A DNA stretch of 64,000 nucleotides from Lytechinus variegatus. Lineage: Eukaryota; Echinodermata; Echinoidea; Temnopleuroida; Toxopneustidae. The notes beneath the pieces are model-generated. The model searched no databases and had not been told where the DNA came from. It was given only the letters and a program-made list of their open reading frames with translations. The stretch covers positions 21,086,406-21,150,405 of the forward strand of contig NC_054748.1 of the NCBI RefSeq assembly GCF_018143015.1. The letters run 5' to 3'. Below, one piece after another: positions 11,557-25,400 of the stretch. Numbering within the stretch: position 1 is the stretch's first letter; each line of letters opens with the position of its first letter. A program made the translations under genes and the position numbers.

Positions 11557-11809
11557 TACACAAAGGTTACAATCAAACATAACTATTCATCTAAGACAAG
11601 CCAAAAACCAATAATTACAATTAATTGTAAATATTGATCGTATATTTTTGTGTAAAACGGTCCCATTCATAAATCGGTCAATAAACCAAGTTTTGGTGTC
11701 AAAAGCAGATCGGTTTCCAAAAGTGTACATTCATAGCAACACAAAAATAAGGCGTCCATCAATGCACTTTCATTTGGTGTTAGGAGAGATGTTGATTATA
11801 TGATACATT

Positions 11810-12010
11810 GCTATTATTGTATACTTGACACTGAACACTAAATCAATCTTGGTGTAAACCAAAACCAAGCTCAGAACTGAGAGTCATTGCCACTATTGTA
11901 TCCTTGACACTGAACACTAAATCAATCTTGGTGTAAACCAACAACAACCTCAGAACTGATAGTCGTTGCCATTATTGTATCCTTGACACTGAACAATATA
12001 TCAATCTGGA
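11810..12010. repeat. About 80-bp minisatellite, roughly 2.5 copies
   Basis: The words 'attgtatccttgacactgaa' and 'aatcaatcttggtgtaaacc' recur at a spacing of about 80 bp. No coding sequence is seen in 11560-13420, which is AT-rich and otherwise unremarkable. Confidence 0.75.
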
Positions 12011-13423
12011 ACACAGAAGGATGTTTCACAAAGTGTTCAGTGTCAACCTACTTGAAACATATCTTGAAATCACAAAAAAACACATCTCGATCAGATTAAC
12101 GCACATCTTGTGGATTACAGTGACCCACAATGCAACAGAATCTTGAAGTTATGATCAAGTTCAATATACCTTTAAACCATGCATACAGTGCAAAGATACA
12201 ATCTATAAACATAAAATTGGAGTCAGGCATTGTAAAGAAAGGGGGGGGGGCAACACACACTACATACACAGGTACAATTTAAGAGAAAAAGTCATTAAAG
12301 TGATCATAAGAGAAATTAAAACAAATTACAATCAAACAATAAGCCAACTCCCATTGTAACTCCCATAACTTGGCATAAAAAAGGTGATCTTAGAATTTGA
12401 ATGGAAATAAAGGCAGGGATAAACCTTATGCTTACAAGGAACTCAAATTGAAGTTATTTTTTTTCTCTTATTTTTTCATTACTTTGAAGGACCAAAAATA
12501 TCCAAAGTATATAACAACATTCTTCAGGATGTACATGCACAAAAAACCCCCCCACATAAAACAGATTGGAATCATGTATGACTAAAAAATTAAGAGTTGA
12601 AATCATTAGTGATCACAAAGAGAAATGGCTTTACATGAACACCCCCACATAATAAAAACAGTAAAAAGGACATTTAAAACAAGTACTACAAGTACATAAA
12701 TTATCATGATTTGTTAAATTAGTATTATCACTCCCCTTCCCCCCCAAAAAAAAATGGAATAAGAAATTAAGAATATCAAATAACTCATACATTTATGAAT
12801 GACAAAGATTTTGAAATTCTTACGTGAATTGTCTCACAAATTGTTGCTCACTATTGAAAGTAACAGGGTGCAATAATTTGGCAATGATAATTTCCTTCTT
12901 ACTAAAACAAGTTACACATTATAAACCTTTGATGTAATATTTAGTACAACTCTCAGGATATTTTTATGGACACTAGTCAATATGAGGCTACATTCATTTG
13001 GTTTCATTCCAATAATTCAAGTGTTCACTAAACTTAAATTTAAACTTACTACATATAATCCAAGCGCTGAAATCCATGCAAGACAACGCTGTTCTTAATG
13101 TTTTACTATCTATTTCTTGGGAAATAAGATAGCTACATTACAAATGTTTTTTTTATGTTTTGAATACTTTATTTTTTACTGAAATATATCTAAAAACAAG
13201 CCAGAAATTTAAAACCTCTTTATCTTGAATGACTGAGCTTATCTAAGAAAGAAAATCTGAATGCATATTTTAGTATTTAAAAGAAAAAAGATTTTTAAAT
13301 TTGTCACCCAACAAAATAATCTAAATCCCTTCAGCAGTCAGCACTTCCCTCTATCAATTCATGTGAATGTACTGGGAACAAAGCACATGAAATATACTAC
13401 ATTGTAACTGGATAATTTGAATA

Positions 13424-13674
13424 AGAATAATAATAGGCATTTATATAGCGCCATCTATCCAGAAATATTCTATTCTGAGGCGCGTTATTATTATTATTAC
13501 CCCGGCTGCATTCAAGGAATTAATCCTGCCGGGTACCCATTCACCTCACCTGGGTCGAGTGCAGCACAATGTGGATAAATTTCTTGCTGAAGGAAATTAC
13601 GCCATGGCTGGGATTCGAACCCACAGCCCTCTGTTTCAAAGTCAGAAGACTTATCCACTGGGCCACAACGCTCC
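13424..13674 (-). mobile_element. tRNA-derived SINE
   Basis: On the minus strand the head reads like a tRNA (GTGGCCCAGTGGATAAGTC, then box B GGTTCGAATCCC). The body follows with GCACTCGACCCAGGTGAGG and GGGTACCCGGCAGGATTAAT, and the tail has a TATATAAATGCC-like stretch and ATT repeats. It is the best example of the main SINE family here. Confidence 0.8.
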
Positions 13675-13679
13675 ACAGT

Positions 13680-16300
13680 CACATGTTAAAATAAGTACAT
13701 ACATATATAAAAACACTAGTTCCGTCAAGTACAAATGCAGGACTCTACATTAGCAGTAGCCCGGTGGCCCAGGGCAAACTAAAATGAGAGTATCCGGCAT
13801 TAGCCCACACTTGGTGGTCCAGTTGGGCTACCAAAGTGTTGATAAATGGTAATCTTTTCTATTGTTTAAGGCCACCAAATTTGCTTGGCGGGACATTAAA
13901 ATTGTGATATTAATGATTTCAGAGGACCAACCAGGCCATGAAAAAAAAAGCGTCGAGCCTTGACAAAAGTAAGAGAGAAGTGACTGCAATCAATTCATGA
14001 AGGAGACATACATTACGGACATAAATACTCAATTTAAATTCAAAATTAAAAAGTAATGCTAAAATACATATTTCATTTGTAAATGAAGAAAAAAAAACAA
14101 TGAACAATGACATATTCATGTAATATATATTTAAATGATGTAACAAATTCATAACAAATGGTTTATATATGAACGTGTGTATCCATCAGCGGCAAATTGA
14201 AAATATGCATACAGTTATAAGCAAGTGTGCTGTAATACTAATTTGAGCAGATAACAGACCTTTAAGAAACACCTACAATAAAGTTTCAAACACAATAGAA
14301 TTTAGTATTGAACCCCTAAACTTAGGGGGTGAAATGTCTCTTGCCAGTGTAGTTGTAATAATAATAGTAAAAACAACAGAAAAAGAAACCGAAAGATGTC
14401 TTCAAGGGAAAAGCACTAAAATCTTGGTATTTAACAAACACCTCATGAAAATGCCATTAAATTTAATTGATGAAAAACAAATTCATATTTTTTTCTCCCT
14501 TTTCATAAAAGAGGCTAACAGATTTGTTCTTGTGGCCTACATAACAAAATATTCACACTAACTTGTTCTATGTAAGAGTGAATTATCCAAATCAATTTAC
14601 TACATGTACATGTAACAAAAATACTTGTTTGTTGCAGCAAATAAGTTTTTCACTCATGATAAACAATGGTGAGTACAAATATTAATGTCCTTTCTCTCCC
14701 TCTCTTCTAATGATGCAAAATTTAATTTCTACACCAAGCATGCAAGTAAAATGGAAAGTTTGACAGGTGAATGAATGTATGCAAATATAGATTAAAACAT
14801 GAATGACAGATAAGCAATATTTGGCAATAGAAATGTGTGATATGTACACTAAACCTATTCTTTCTTTCATTTTATAAAGGAGAAATGAAATGGTCCTTTT
14901 AATTGGTGCTTACGAATAAGTCTTCAATTTGGCTACTCATCCCCCCCCCAAATGCTCCCAAAATAATGAACATAATTGCAGGAGGACATATAAAGTGAAA
15001 AGGATGTACAAAAGTGATTCAGGGCATCTTTACATTACATTTGAGTAAATCTTGGTCAGAGTTTGGATGTTTCTTTGTTTCAGATAGCTCTTGAATCTTG
15101 TTAGAAAAAAAAATCTTTGGTACATGCAAGCACCAGGAATGTTTGCCAAATTCATGTCAGACCAAACGATGTCAAAGATGGAAGTTGCTGCTACCCTGTT
15201 TGGCGTTCCAACATTTCATGGGATAGAGCCTCATCATCAATCTGGCGGTGCAAAGCTTCTGCCGGGCCCCAAGATCAATTGGGCAAAGCAACTTTTCATT
15301 TCATGTCTATTTCAAACAATAAAATATGGACTGGACTAAATTATTCTCATTAAAAAGAGGGGCATTTTGTCAATATCAGCTTATTCAACCAGAGTGACTT
15401 GACTTGCCAATGCTAAATTTAAGGTAGAACAACATCTGAGCTATTCCATGCAGGAAAATATTTAATCCGTACATGATTTGACATGAAGTTGTGATTCTCG
15501 TTTCAAAATTCTAAAAGAAGTGATCATGAAAACTATTTACCAGTTTACAAGTAAAATACTATAACCAAGTTTTTGTTTTTAAAAGAACTGAAAAATACAT
15601 ATTAATAGAACATTGACTTATTGTTCAGACATGTATTACATGTAAATAGTTTTTGTTGTTCTGCTCTGAAGCGCCTTGAGCATCTAACCAAGATGGAAGG
15701 TGCGCTTAATAAATCTCATGTATTATTATTATTAACAAGAGTAACAATGCTATTAAGCCCTCCTGTCCAATGATATGTCTATACAAGGGAACAGACCAGT
15801 ATGTGTTAAATGTGCATAAGGGTAGGCTCTTTGTAATAGAGTCAATATCAGCAAGAGAACGGGTTATGAAGTTGTTATACAAAAATATGTTTCGAATACA
15901 AACATGCATACCATTTATATTTCCTAATTGAAAGAAATTCAAAGAGGTCATTAAGAAAAGGCCCCTCCCCCCAAATAAAAGGCGAGGCAATAGGGGGAAA
16001 ATAATTCTAAAATATGCAGGTATGTAGGTAGCTCATGTTATATGCATGGCGAGTGGATAAGAGAGTGCCAATTTAGCATGCCTTGTGAATGATGATTAAA
16101 ATCACTTACATGCAATATACCTCACCAAAGAACTAATGCACCTTAATTCTTAAAATTTTTCATCCACTCATGAACACATAAAATCCCAAATTGATAACAG
16201 CTTTGAAGTCCTTATACTGTTATTGAATGATTTTAAAACTCCTAAAAAGGCATAAACCCTCTTTGGGATATGTATCGCATTCCCTACTGGAACCGGATGA
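13680..16300. other. AT-rich stretch without recognised gene
   Basis: Downstream of the SR-factor stop codon (minus strand), so part may be its 3' UTR. A SINE 3' end lies at about 15660-15736 ('gcgccttgagcatctaac' plus ATT repeats). A higher-GC patch at about 15120-15290 is open in two plus-strand frames, but neither gives a recognisable protein. Confidence 0.4.
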
Positions 16301-16305
16301 TTCCT

Positions 16306-16433
16306 GGGCCCCGTAACACAAAGCTTAGCAATTGAACATCTGGCTGATTTCTATGATTGATTGCATTGATTATTGTGTATGATCAATCGTAAAATCAGCT
16401 CCACGATCAATTAAAGTTTTGTGTTACCAGGGC
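16306..16433. mobile_element. MITE of the GGGCCCCGTAACAC group
   Basis: The ends are GGGCCCCGTAACACAAAGCT and TTTTGTGTTACCAGGGCC, with internal 'gattgattgcattgatt' / 'gatcaatcgtaaaatc' inverted words. Relatives lie at 59253-59744 and, more distantly, at 37250-37519 and 57528-57775. Confidence 0.6.
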
Positions 16434-16495
16434 CTGTGCAAAGCTAATAATACATGTAGTCCAGCAGGTGACTAGTTTACACCAAACTTTGTCAT

Positions 16496-19400
16496 CTAGT
16501 CCCCACCGTCGTTTTCTTGCTGGTGACTGGGAGAGTTATCCTCGTAGGAATGATGATCCTTGTTATCTTCGGGAGTGCGGGAACGCGAACGGGATCGGGA
16601 CTTCTCGTAGCGGGGGCTCTTGGACCGTGATCGGTAGCGGCCCCTGGAGCGGTCGCGGGATCTGGACCGCCCTCTGGAGCGGTCGTGGGATCGGGACCGC
16701 CCCTTGGATCGTTCGTGAGATCGGGAACGCTCCCGGGATTTTCCGCGCGATCGGTCACGAGAATGGGATCTGCTCCTGGTTACAGAAAAAAGTTGAAACC
16801 ATGTATAAAGATGTTTATTGAGGTAAAGGAACATATCTTTTTCACAACAGGCAAAAAAAAATTATATAACAATCAAATTATGAGTAGTTTGGCCCCACAC
16901 AGGGTTTCTTCCTTTTCAGCCAATACCTTCCTCATTTCCAATAATTAATTAGATGTCCATTGTTATACATAAACATTTTCTATTTTATGTATATTTTACC
17001 TGATCACTTCAGGCAAAAAAAAAATGAAACTTAAATTACTAGTAAATTTGTATAATTGGCTACTTGAAGAGACATAGTTTTTGAAATCCCAGCAAAAAAA
17101 AAATAATAATAAGGCAAAAATCAGTCACGTCTAAAGATAAGAAAAATGCCCACAGCCTGTAAGCTGTAAATGAGTCCTGTATAATTACATCACACTCAAC
17201 ACACATTCAAAAGAAACATTACCTTCCTACATGAAGAGAAATATGAACAGTTCCCCTGCAATAGAGAAAGCTATTACCTTTTAAAGACGGGTGATCGACG
17301 TCGTGGAGATTTGCTTGGCGATCGACGGCGTGGTGATCTACTCGGCGATCGACGACGTGGTGATCTACTTGGCGATCGACGGCGTGGTGATCTGCTGCGA
17401 GATCGGTAGCGCCTAGGAGATCTAGCAATTGAACCATATAAGAACATTATAATTCAAAATAATTAGTGCGCATCATTGACGTGATCTAACCAATGTGGTC
17501 ATGCTTTTTATACTGCATGCAACTCAGCATTTAAGTGTGACTCTATCAAGTCATACTTAAAATCTTTGTGAAACACCTCCCTGATCTATATCAACCATAA
17601 TACGGTGACGGATTAGGCTTGATTTTAGAGACTTCCTCATGAAACTATTGTTTGCTGCAACTACAGTAAAAGGGCACTTAATAGCTTTGAAGTAAAATGT
17701 TTAGCGTAAGAACCCCTTACATAAACAAAATCATGTTTAGCGCTGTATGAGAAACATTTTTATAAAGTTTTTACAGTCAAGAATCAGAGCTTATCTCACC
17801 TGCTTCGACTCCTGCTACGGCTGTATCTGCAAAAAAAATAACATAAAATTAAAAAAAAATAGAATTAATTAAAAAAGCTGGATGGATATCACCAAAATAT
17901 ATTCCTACATTCAACTGATTCCCTCAACTACTCGTCTCAAAACCTAGAAATTCAAAACAAATTTGTCTGCCCGAATAACTAAGAAATTTGTCACCATTGT
18001 GAATGTTTTGTTATCGTCATTTTAAAAGTGGGAACTACAACAAAATCAAATTAGAGATGGAGAATAAAGCATGGGTTCCCATGACTTATTTGGTTTTATT
18101 TCGTCTTGCATCCAATGGGCATAAGAATATATATGATGAAATATCCTACGTTCATTTTTCTGTTCACACTTCTTTCCACGATCAGTGATCATGTGATTAC
18201 ATTAATTGGGACGTCAAACTGAAGACCTTGTATTGTGGTCACAGTCACATCAAAATTATCCAAGTAATTATATGCTTTTCAAAGTGCTCTCAAATGCTGA
18301 ACCATACATTGTAAAATTGATTCTGAATTCACAGCATCCCGGACTAGAATGTTCAATCTAGCAATTTTCAAAAGTCACAAATTATTTCCAAAACAGCAGC
18401 GCAAGTCACTATTAAAATGAAAAATCTGCAAATGTGTCTTCACTGATATTTCGGAAGCAGTGATTTTCTTTTACAGCAGGCTAAGTAAGGATAATCAAAT
18501 GCAATAGCTTCAAATAATGTCAAAGCTGTCTTTCACTTCCTAATCAGGCATTATGGCAATTTACAAATTGACTGAACAACACAGGTTGCTGTAAATTCAT
18601 GAATCCAATGCAATCAAGCTTGGCAGTGTGTAAATTTGATTCAATTCCAATATGAATTGGGAGAATCTCAACTCCTCCTCCACTTCTTCTCCCTCGACAT
18701 AGAAGAATAAATAAACAAAATAAAGTTGGCAATAAAACAGCCAGGAACCTTTGATTTGGAAGACTGGAAGTTGGATGGTTGAGAAGGATGGAGAAGAGTC
18801 AGACCAGTTGTTTAGGCTGGATGTTAAAGCCAGAAGAAGTTGTTTGGACCAGATGTGGTTGTTTAGACCTGGTGTTTGGACCAGATGTTGGGCCAGATGT
18901 GGTTGTTTGGACCAGGTGATTGGGCCAGATGTTGGATCTGATGTTTGGGCCAGATGTGGTTGTTTATACCAGGTGTTTGGGCCAGATGTTGGATCTGATG
19001 TTTGGGCCAGATGTGGTTGTTTATACCAGGTGTTTGGGCCAGATGTTGGATCTGATGTTTGGGCCAGATGTGGCTGTTTAGACCAGGTGATTGGGCCAGA
19101 TAAGGATGTTTGGGCCAGATGTGTTTGTTTAGACCAGGTGATTGGGCTAGACAAGTTTGTTTGGACCAGGTGTTAGGGCCAGATAGTTGGACCAGGTGAT
19201 TGGGCCAGATATTAGATCTGATGTTTGGGCCACATGTGGTTGTTTGAACCAGGCACCTAGGCCAGATGTTTGGACCATGTGATCAGGCCAGTTGTTTGAT
19301 CTGATATTTGGGTCAGATGTGGCGTTGGGACCCACTATACTGCAGTTGCTTAGACCAGGTAATTGGGCCAGATGTGTTTATTCTAGACTACACATAGATG

Positions 19401-22400
19401 CTGGGCTAGATGAGGTTGTTCAAGCCAGAACAATTAAAACTTTGAAGATCTAGTTGTCAGGCTGAAACTTTGATATCTGTTTTATCTCCCTATTTCCAGT
19501 CTAAATCTATAACATTGTTCCTACGAAGGGCAAGATCTCTAACCAACTTTTCACTTTTTTTTATCAGGAATAGAGAATGGCAGACAGAAGGTGCTGTTGT
19601 TGTTTTGGATGTGTTGATAGCCTTCGGGATGAAAAAAACCAGAGGGTTGATTGGGCAGATGTGATCATGTGATCGATGAGTCGTGGTGGTGATGAGGAAG
19701 GTTGAGGATGGTGGTGTTGAGGAGACAAAGCCTGAAATAAGTGGCAGCAAAAACGGTATTATGAAGTCAGTCGGAGACCAACAGGGCTCAGAAACTTGAG
19801 TTGAATTCAAACTTCTTGAGCTGGAGAAAGATGCATTTTAAAAACAACCCCCACTTCAAGGGGTGTAACATAAAAATCTACCGTAATTGTTGGAAATTAC
19901 TTGCAAGTGATTTTTAGACTGCTTCTTCTAACATAGAGTACTGACTCTCTATGACCAATCGTTTGCAATTGAGTTAAAATTGAAATTGATTGCAGTTATT
20001 TCTTGCAAATAATGAAGCAAATTCAAAATAAGTTCCTGAAAGAAATCAAATGAGAATATCTACATCCCAACTAACGAAAATAAAATAGATAAACAAGAGG
20101 AATGCTTCTGGAAGTCTCGTCTGCATTACAAGATTCAATACAGTGCAGCAGTGCTGACTTTGAAAATAACTATTGAATAATTATTCACAAAAAATACCAT
20201 CCATACCTGTATGATAATAAAAATATTATGTTCATTGACCGTAAATGACCTCGAGCATGTACGACTCATGCAAAATGATACGTGATACTCGATTACCCAT
20301 TTGTTTCACGAACTATAAACATATATCATGATGGCAATTCAACAAATACCCCCAACGTGGCCAAAGTTCACTGACCTTATATGACCTTTGACCCCAGGGT
20401 GACCAGATTTCACAAAATGAAATACGGGACAATCGACAAAATATGATCAACAAAGAAGGCTACACAGTGTTAGACTTGTGAAAAAAAATATAAAGAATTG
20501 GAAGGGAGGGTGAACGAAAGCCGAATGGAGGAGAGAAAAAAAAGACGAAAGAAAAGAGATGAATTGAGAAGAAAGAAAAAATGAACTTAGGGGAAATGAA
20601 GAAAAAAAAATTTAAAAAAAAAGAAAATTAGAATAAAAGACGGATGAAAGAAAGAATAAAAGAGAAAAAAAGGTTTCCATCATTCTTTGAATTGAATATA
20701 GAAAGAAAGGAAGAGAAGTTAGATAAATGTGTGAATTCAAAGACAAAATAAAGGAGAGAAAAACAGTAAGAAAAAAAGATCAAGGAAAGAAAAATAAAGG
20801 AAAGTCATGATTCCTTCATTCTTTTAAAGTAAGAAACAAAGAAAGAAGTAAAACAAGAAGGAAGGAGGGAAATAAGGGAAAAGAATAAACGAAAAATAAA
20901 ATAAAGAATGAAAGAAAATTAGGAAAGAGAGGGAGGAAAGATGAAGGAGAGAATGAAAAAAAAATAATGGAAGGAGAGAAAGAACGAAAAGAAAAAGGAG
21001 AGAGAGGGAGAAGCTAGGAAGCAAAGAAAAGTTTAAGGAAAACAAATAAGGATATAAAAATGAAATTTAATAAAGAAGGCAGGTAAAAAAGACGGATAGA
21101 AAGAAAAATGGTCAGAGAGAGAGAAAAGGATCAGGAAATAAAGATAGATGGAACAAAAAGGGCAAACAGGAAGGGTAGAAAAGAAAGAAAAGATCAAACA
21201 AAAACAATCCAATCATTTAACAAACAAGTGGAATGCCTCTGGCCGTCTCACCTGCATCACGCGGTTCAATATAGCAGCAGTGCTGACTTTGAATACTACT
21301 CTAACTCGCACAAGATGTTCAGTGATACATGGTTACTCTTATGTCCACTTTTTATGAACTAGACCAATAAACTTACAGAGATATGGTTATTCACCAAAAA
21401 AACCCAACATGGCCAAAGTTCATTGACCTTACATGACCTTTGACCTTGATCATGTGACCTGAAACTCAAACAGGATATTCAGTGATACTTGATTACTCTT
21501 ATGTACAAGTTTCATGAATCAGATCCATAAACTTTCAAAGTTATGATGGTAATTCAACAGATACACCCAATTCGGCCAAAGTTCATTGACCTTTGACCTT
21601 GGTCATGTGACCTGAAACGTGCACAGGATGTTCAGTGATACTTGATTACTCTAATGTCCAAGTTTAATGAACTAGACCAATAAACTATCAAAGTTATGAT
21701 GGTAATTCAACAGATACCCCCGATTCGGCCAAAGTTCATTGACCCTAAATGACCTTTGACCTTAATCATGAGACCTGAAACTTGCACAAAATTTTCAGTG
21801 ATGCTTGATTACTATTATGTCCAAGTTTCATGAATCAGATCCATAAACTTTCAAAGTTATGATGGGAATTCAACAGATATCCCCAATTCGGCCAAAGTTC
21901 ATTGACCCTAAATGACCTTTGACCTTGGTCATGTGACGTGAAACTCATGCAGGATGTTCAGTGATACTTGATTAACCTTATGTCCAAGTTTCATGAACTA
22001 GGTCCATATATTTTCTAAGTTATGATGACATTTCAAAAACTTAACCACAGGTTAAGATTTCGATGTTGATTCCTCCAACATGGTCTAAGTTCATTGACCC
22101 TAAATGACCTTTGACCTTGGTCATGTGACATGAAACTCTAATAGGATGTTCAGTAATACTTGATTAACCTTATGGCCAAGTTTCATGAACTAGGTCCATA
22201 TACTTTCTAAGTTATGATGTCATTTCAAAAACTTAACCTCAGGTTAAGATTTGATGTTGATGCCGCCGCCGCCGTCGCCGCCGCCGTCGGAAAAGCGGCG
22301 CCTATAGTCTCACTTTGCTTCGCAGGTGAGACAAAAATCATGATATTTGGTGTTTTTTAGTATATTTAAAACAAAATTAAAAAATGTTTCAGAAATGAAT

Positions 22401-25400
22401 AAAATTTCGAAGTGAGGCATTGTCAACTTAACAATTTGATGACATCGCGGCATGATACACAACGAAAGCTGAAACAACTAGATCTAGTTATGAAAACTCA
22501 TAACTTGTTTCTCCGATTACATCTCCAAATCAGTAACCTGAGAATCCATAATATAATTATACAAATTTCCCGCCGATTTTGTGATTATTTTGGTGGAAAA
22601 ACTGTTTATGATGTCATTGTTTGCACCATTGAGAATCTGCTCCGATCTTAATTGCCAGCTAGCCAGTACCTGCCAAACACAATTAAGCAGGAGGCCAGTT
22701 TGCAATATCACTGCAGAACTTGCAAAGGTTATCGCTTTTATTGCTGTCTCTGCTTCGTCATCTGTTGGTTATTTAAAGAAAATTCGTCACTTTTAAATGT
22801 ATTAACTACATTTTGTTCAATTTTCTGAAATACGGGACAAATAGGCGTCCCGGGAAGGGTTTGTCGGGACGCCGGGACAAAGGAGCAAAATACGGGACGA
22901 TCCCGGGAAATACGGGACGTCTGGTCACCCTGTTTGACCCTGGTCATGTAACCTGAAACTTACACAGGATGTTCAATGATACTTGATTACTCTTGGATCT
23001 AAGTTCATAACTAGATCAATAAACTTTCAAAGTTTCACATCTATGATGGCAATTCAACAAATACCCCCCCCCCCCCCAAAGTCTGTTGACCCCATTTAAA
23101 TGACCTTGATTATGGGTCATAACACTCACACAGGATGTTCAGTTATACTTGATTGCTCAGATTGTGCATAGTGAATTTTATGAATTAGATCCACAAACTT
23201 TCAAAGTTATTTAGAGTTACAACAATTGCAACTTTTCTATTTATTATGGTAAAGTAACAGGGCTTAGAAGCCACAATCAGAACCAAGATTTCCATGGCAC
23301 TTTTTATAATGGCAAAGCCACCGTAGTTGCAAGTCTGTATGAAATGGATCCCATAAGTTGTCAGGTTTCCACCGTTCAAGTTAGTTTAATATTTACCAAT
23401 CGTCTCCTGACTGCATAAAACATATTTATATAAACAAAGAATATTTATACAAAGGAAATTGAGCACATTAACTGCAGGAAAATGCAGTCATGTATGTGTA
23501 GTGTGAAGGTGCAGAAACCAAATTTCTTAATTTTTAAAGAAACGGTATTTTTATTATTATTTGTTTGGCGTCACCTGTGCCTGGGAGGCGAAAAGCAAAC
23601 TGAATCACTATGACCCGCAGGTCTCTCCTCCCAAAATAACAGACTGGGGGGAATGCAGGTGGACCACTACACCAGGGTTTCCCCCTACTCTTATTCGAAT
23701 ACTGCAGTGGGTTCTGAACGTGCAAAGGTGGTGACTCTCCTCTACACGGGGCCTCCATTTAACGTCCTATCCGAGGGACTAATTGAATGTTAACGTGTGA
23801 AAAGAAGATGGTTGGATGCGACACATGCTGCCCTGTACATGACAAATCTGGGTGACATTCAAAATATCTAATAAAACAAAAAATACAAAATAAATGCCTC
23901 TTGAAAGTGGTTTTCTTTAGAAGCATTAGTGCTGCTTTGGTGATAACAATGTTGCAACTTCTTTGCACAATTATTACATTTATTCTTTATAAAGGAAACT
24001 TAGGATTCCAAAGTTTGAATCACCAAAGTCAATTAGAGGGACAAATGGACTCTATGTATGGCACTGGATATGGGGTAAATCCAATCCCTGGAGAAGAACT
24101 GTACTTAATAGACTTATTACACGGAATACCATGTAAATGTATCATACTTCAAATTTAAGGTAAATTTCTTGTCCACCAACTCCAAAATGAAGAAAATCCT
24201 AAAAATAAGGCATAGGCTATAGATGCAAAATCGCTTGAACCCATGATTTATGCAGATTTCAGATTGATAAGTGTCCAATGCTGATGAGCGTTTTTGTCAC
24301 AATGTGCTAAGTTGACCTTTTACCTCGGTTGAGCATGCTAATTTATTCATGAGTCCACTGTTCAAGACAGTTGAGTCATTAATTCACAACAGTAAACTGT
24401 TGAATAAAATAGCGTGCTCAACCATGGCAACAAGTGTTAATTTAGTGCAATGTGACAAAAGTGCGCAGCAGCATCGGACATTTTATTCGCGGTAAATTCA
24501 GCAATAATTTAGCCATGAAATCTGCATAAACCATGGGTTCAAACGATAGTTTTCAAAACCACCTTTGCGAATGCTGGCAAATATGGTTAAAGTATTAACC
24601 AGTTCGATCCTGCCAGTGGATAGACCCTGTAGAGTGTATGTGATTCACAGATTGAAGTTGTCAATGGGTTAACTGATCAAGTAGGTACTGAACTTCATAA
24701 ACTGACCTAAAATTAATTTGCCAAAGATAAATCATACCTTGATCTGTTCCAGCCGCCTCCGCTGTATCCACCGTACCGGCCGGACGGGTATCCCCCTCCA
24801 CCGCCGCCACCGCCCCAGTTGGACCGGTGGAAGTCACGCTCACGAACTCTGGGACGCCTGGATCTGCCGCTGGACATCTCAACGCGGACGCGCTTTCCAC
24901 AGAGATACCTGATAGAGAGAGAAGGTAAAATGCATGCACAGGTTTCATTTGAAATATGTTGTCCATAATGGAATATGCAAGAACAATATGATCCACCAAC
25001 ATGAAAGCACACGTATCTGCCCTAATTCTATTCATTGCTTAAAAGATTTAAAGCCCCCATCACATTTATTCCGAATCAAGCAGAATTTGCCAGAATAAAA
25101 GGACTATTGTTCGAACGCCAGTTGGTCATTTAAATCAACTTCAACACCATTTGAAAATATCCCTCAAATGTTTTGAACATGACCAAAACCTTCGGGACGG
25201 CCAAAGAAATGACGAAAATATTTCGAATGCACTCAGAATGCAGTCAGGATATTTAGAATGTGCCTAGAATGTCCAAGAATGTAGCACGAATTATCAGTCT
25301 GACTCCATTGCGGTTTATTTTGACTAGTGTATGATGATTCACCTGGTCAAGTTACTGAATTTCAACTCCAGTTTGGTGAATTCATAAGTTCCTCCCAAAA

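Larger units (their letters stand above)
20395..22932. mobile_element. hAT-type element (2538 bp) carrying a nested element
   Basis: The ends CAGGGTGACCAGA / TCTGGTCACCCTG are perfect inverted repeats, flanked by the 8-bp TSD TTTGACCC (20387-20394 and 22933-22940). Subterminal 'aaatacgggac' words recur near both ends. The interior holds a purine-rich tract (20460-21220) and a second element (21245-22332). No transposase reading frame is recognisable, so it is probably non-autonomous. Confidence 0.8.

Noticed and set aside
11386-11637. Frame MKGLVRRFIRQVPFYP..., also seen at 35074-35346
   Set aside because: The similarity between copies reflects a short MITE with inverted ends, not a conserved protein.
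15091-15353. Two overlapping plus-strand frames in a higher-GC patch
   Set aside because: Neither resembles a known family and there is no splice or neighbour context, so no gene is claimed.
16468-16821. 117-codon plus-strand frame
   Set aside because: Shadow of SR-factor exon 5, whose RS-dipeptide codons leave the complement open.
18597-19154. 185-codon minus-strand repetitive protein
   Set aside because: It comes from a minisatellite whose period is a multiple of three; the opposite strand is equally open.
20824-21045. Hydrophobic-looking minus-strand frame rich in F, L and S
   Set aside because: Composition artefact of the purine-rich tract.
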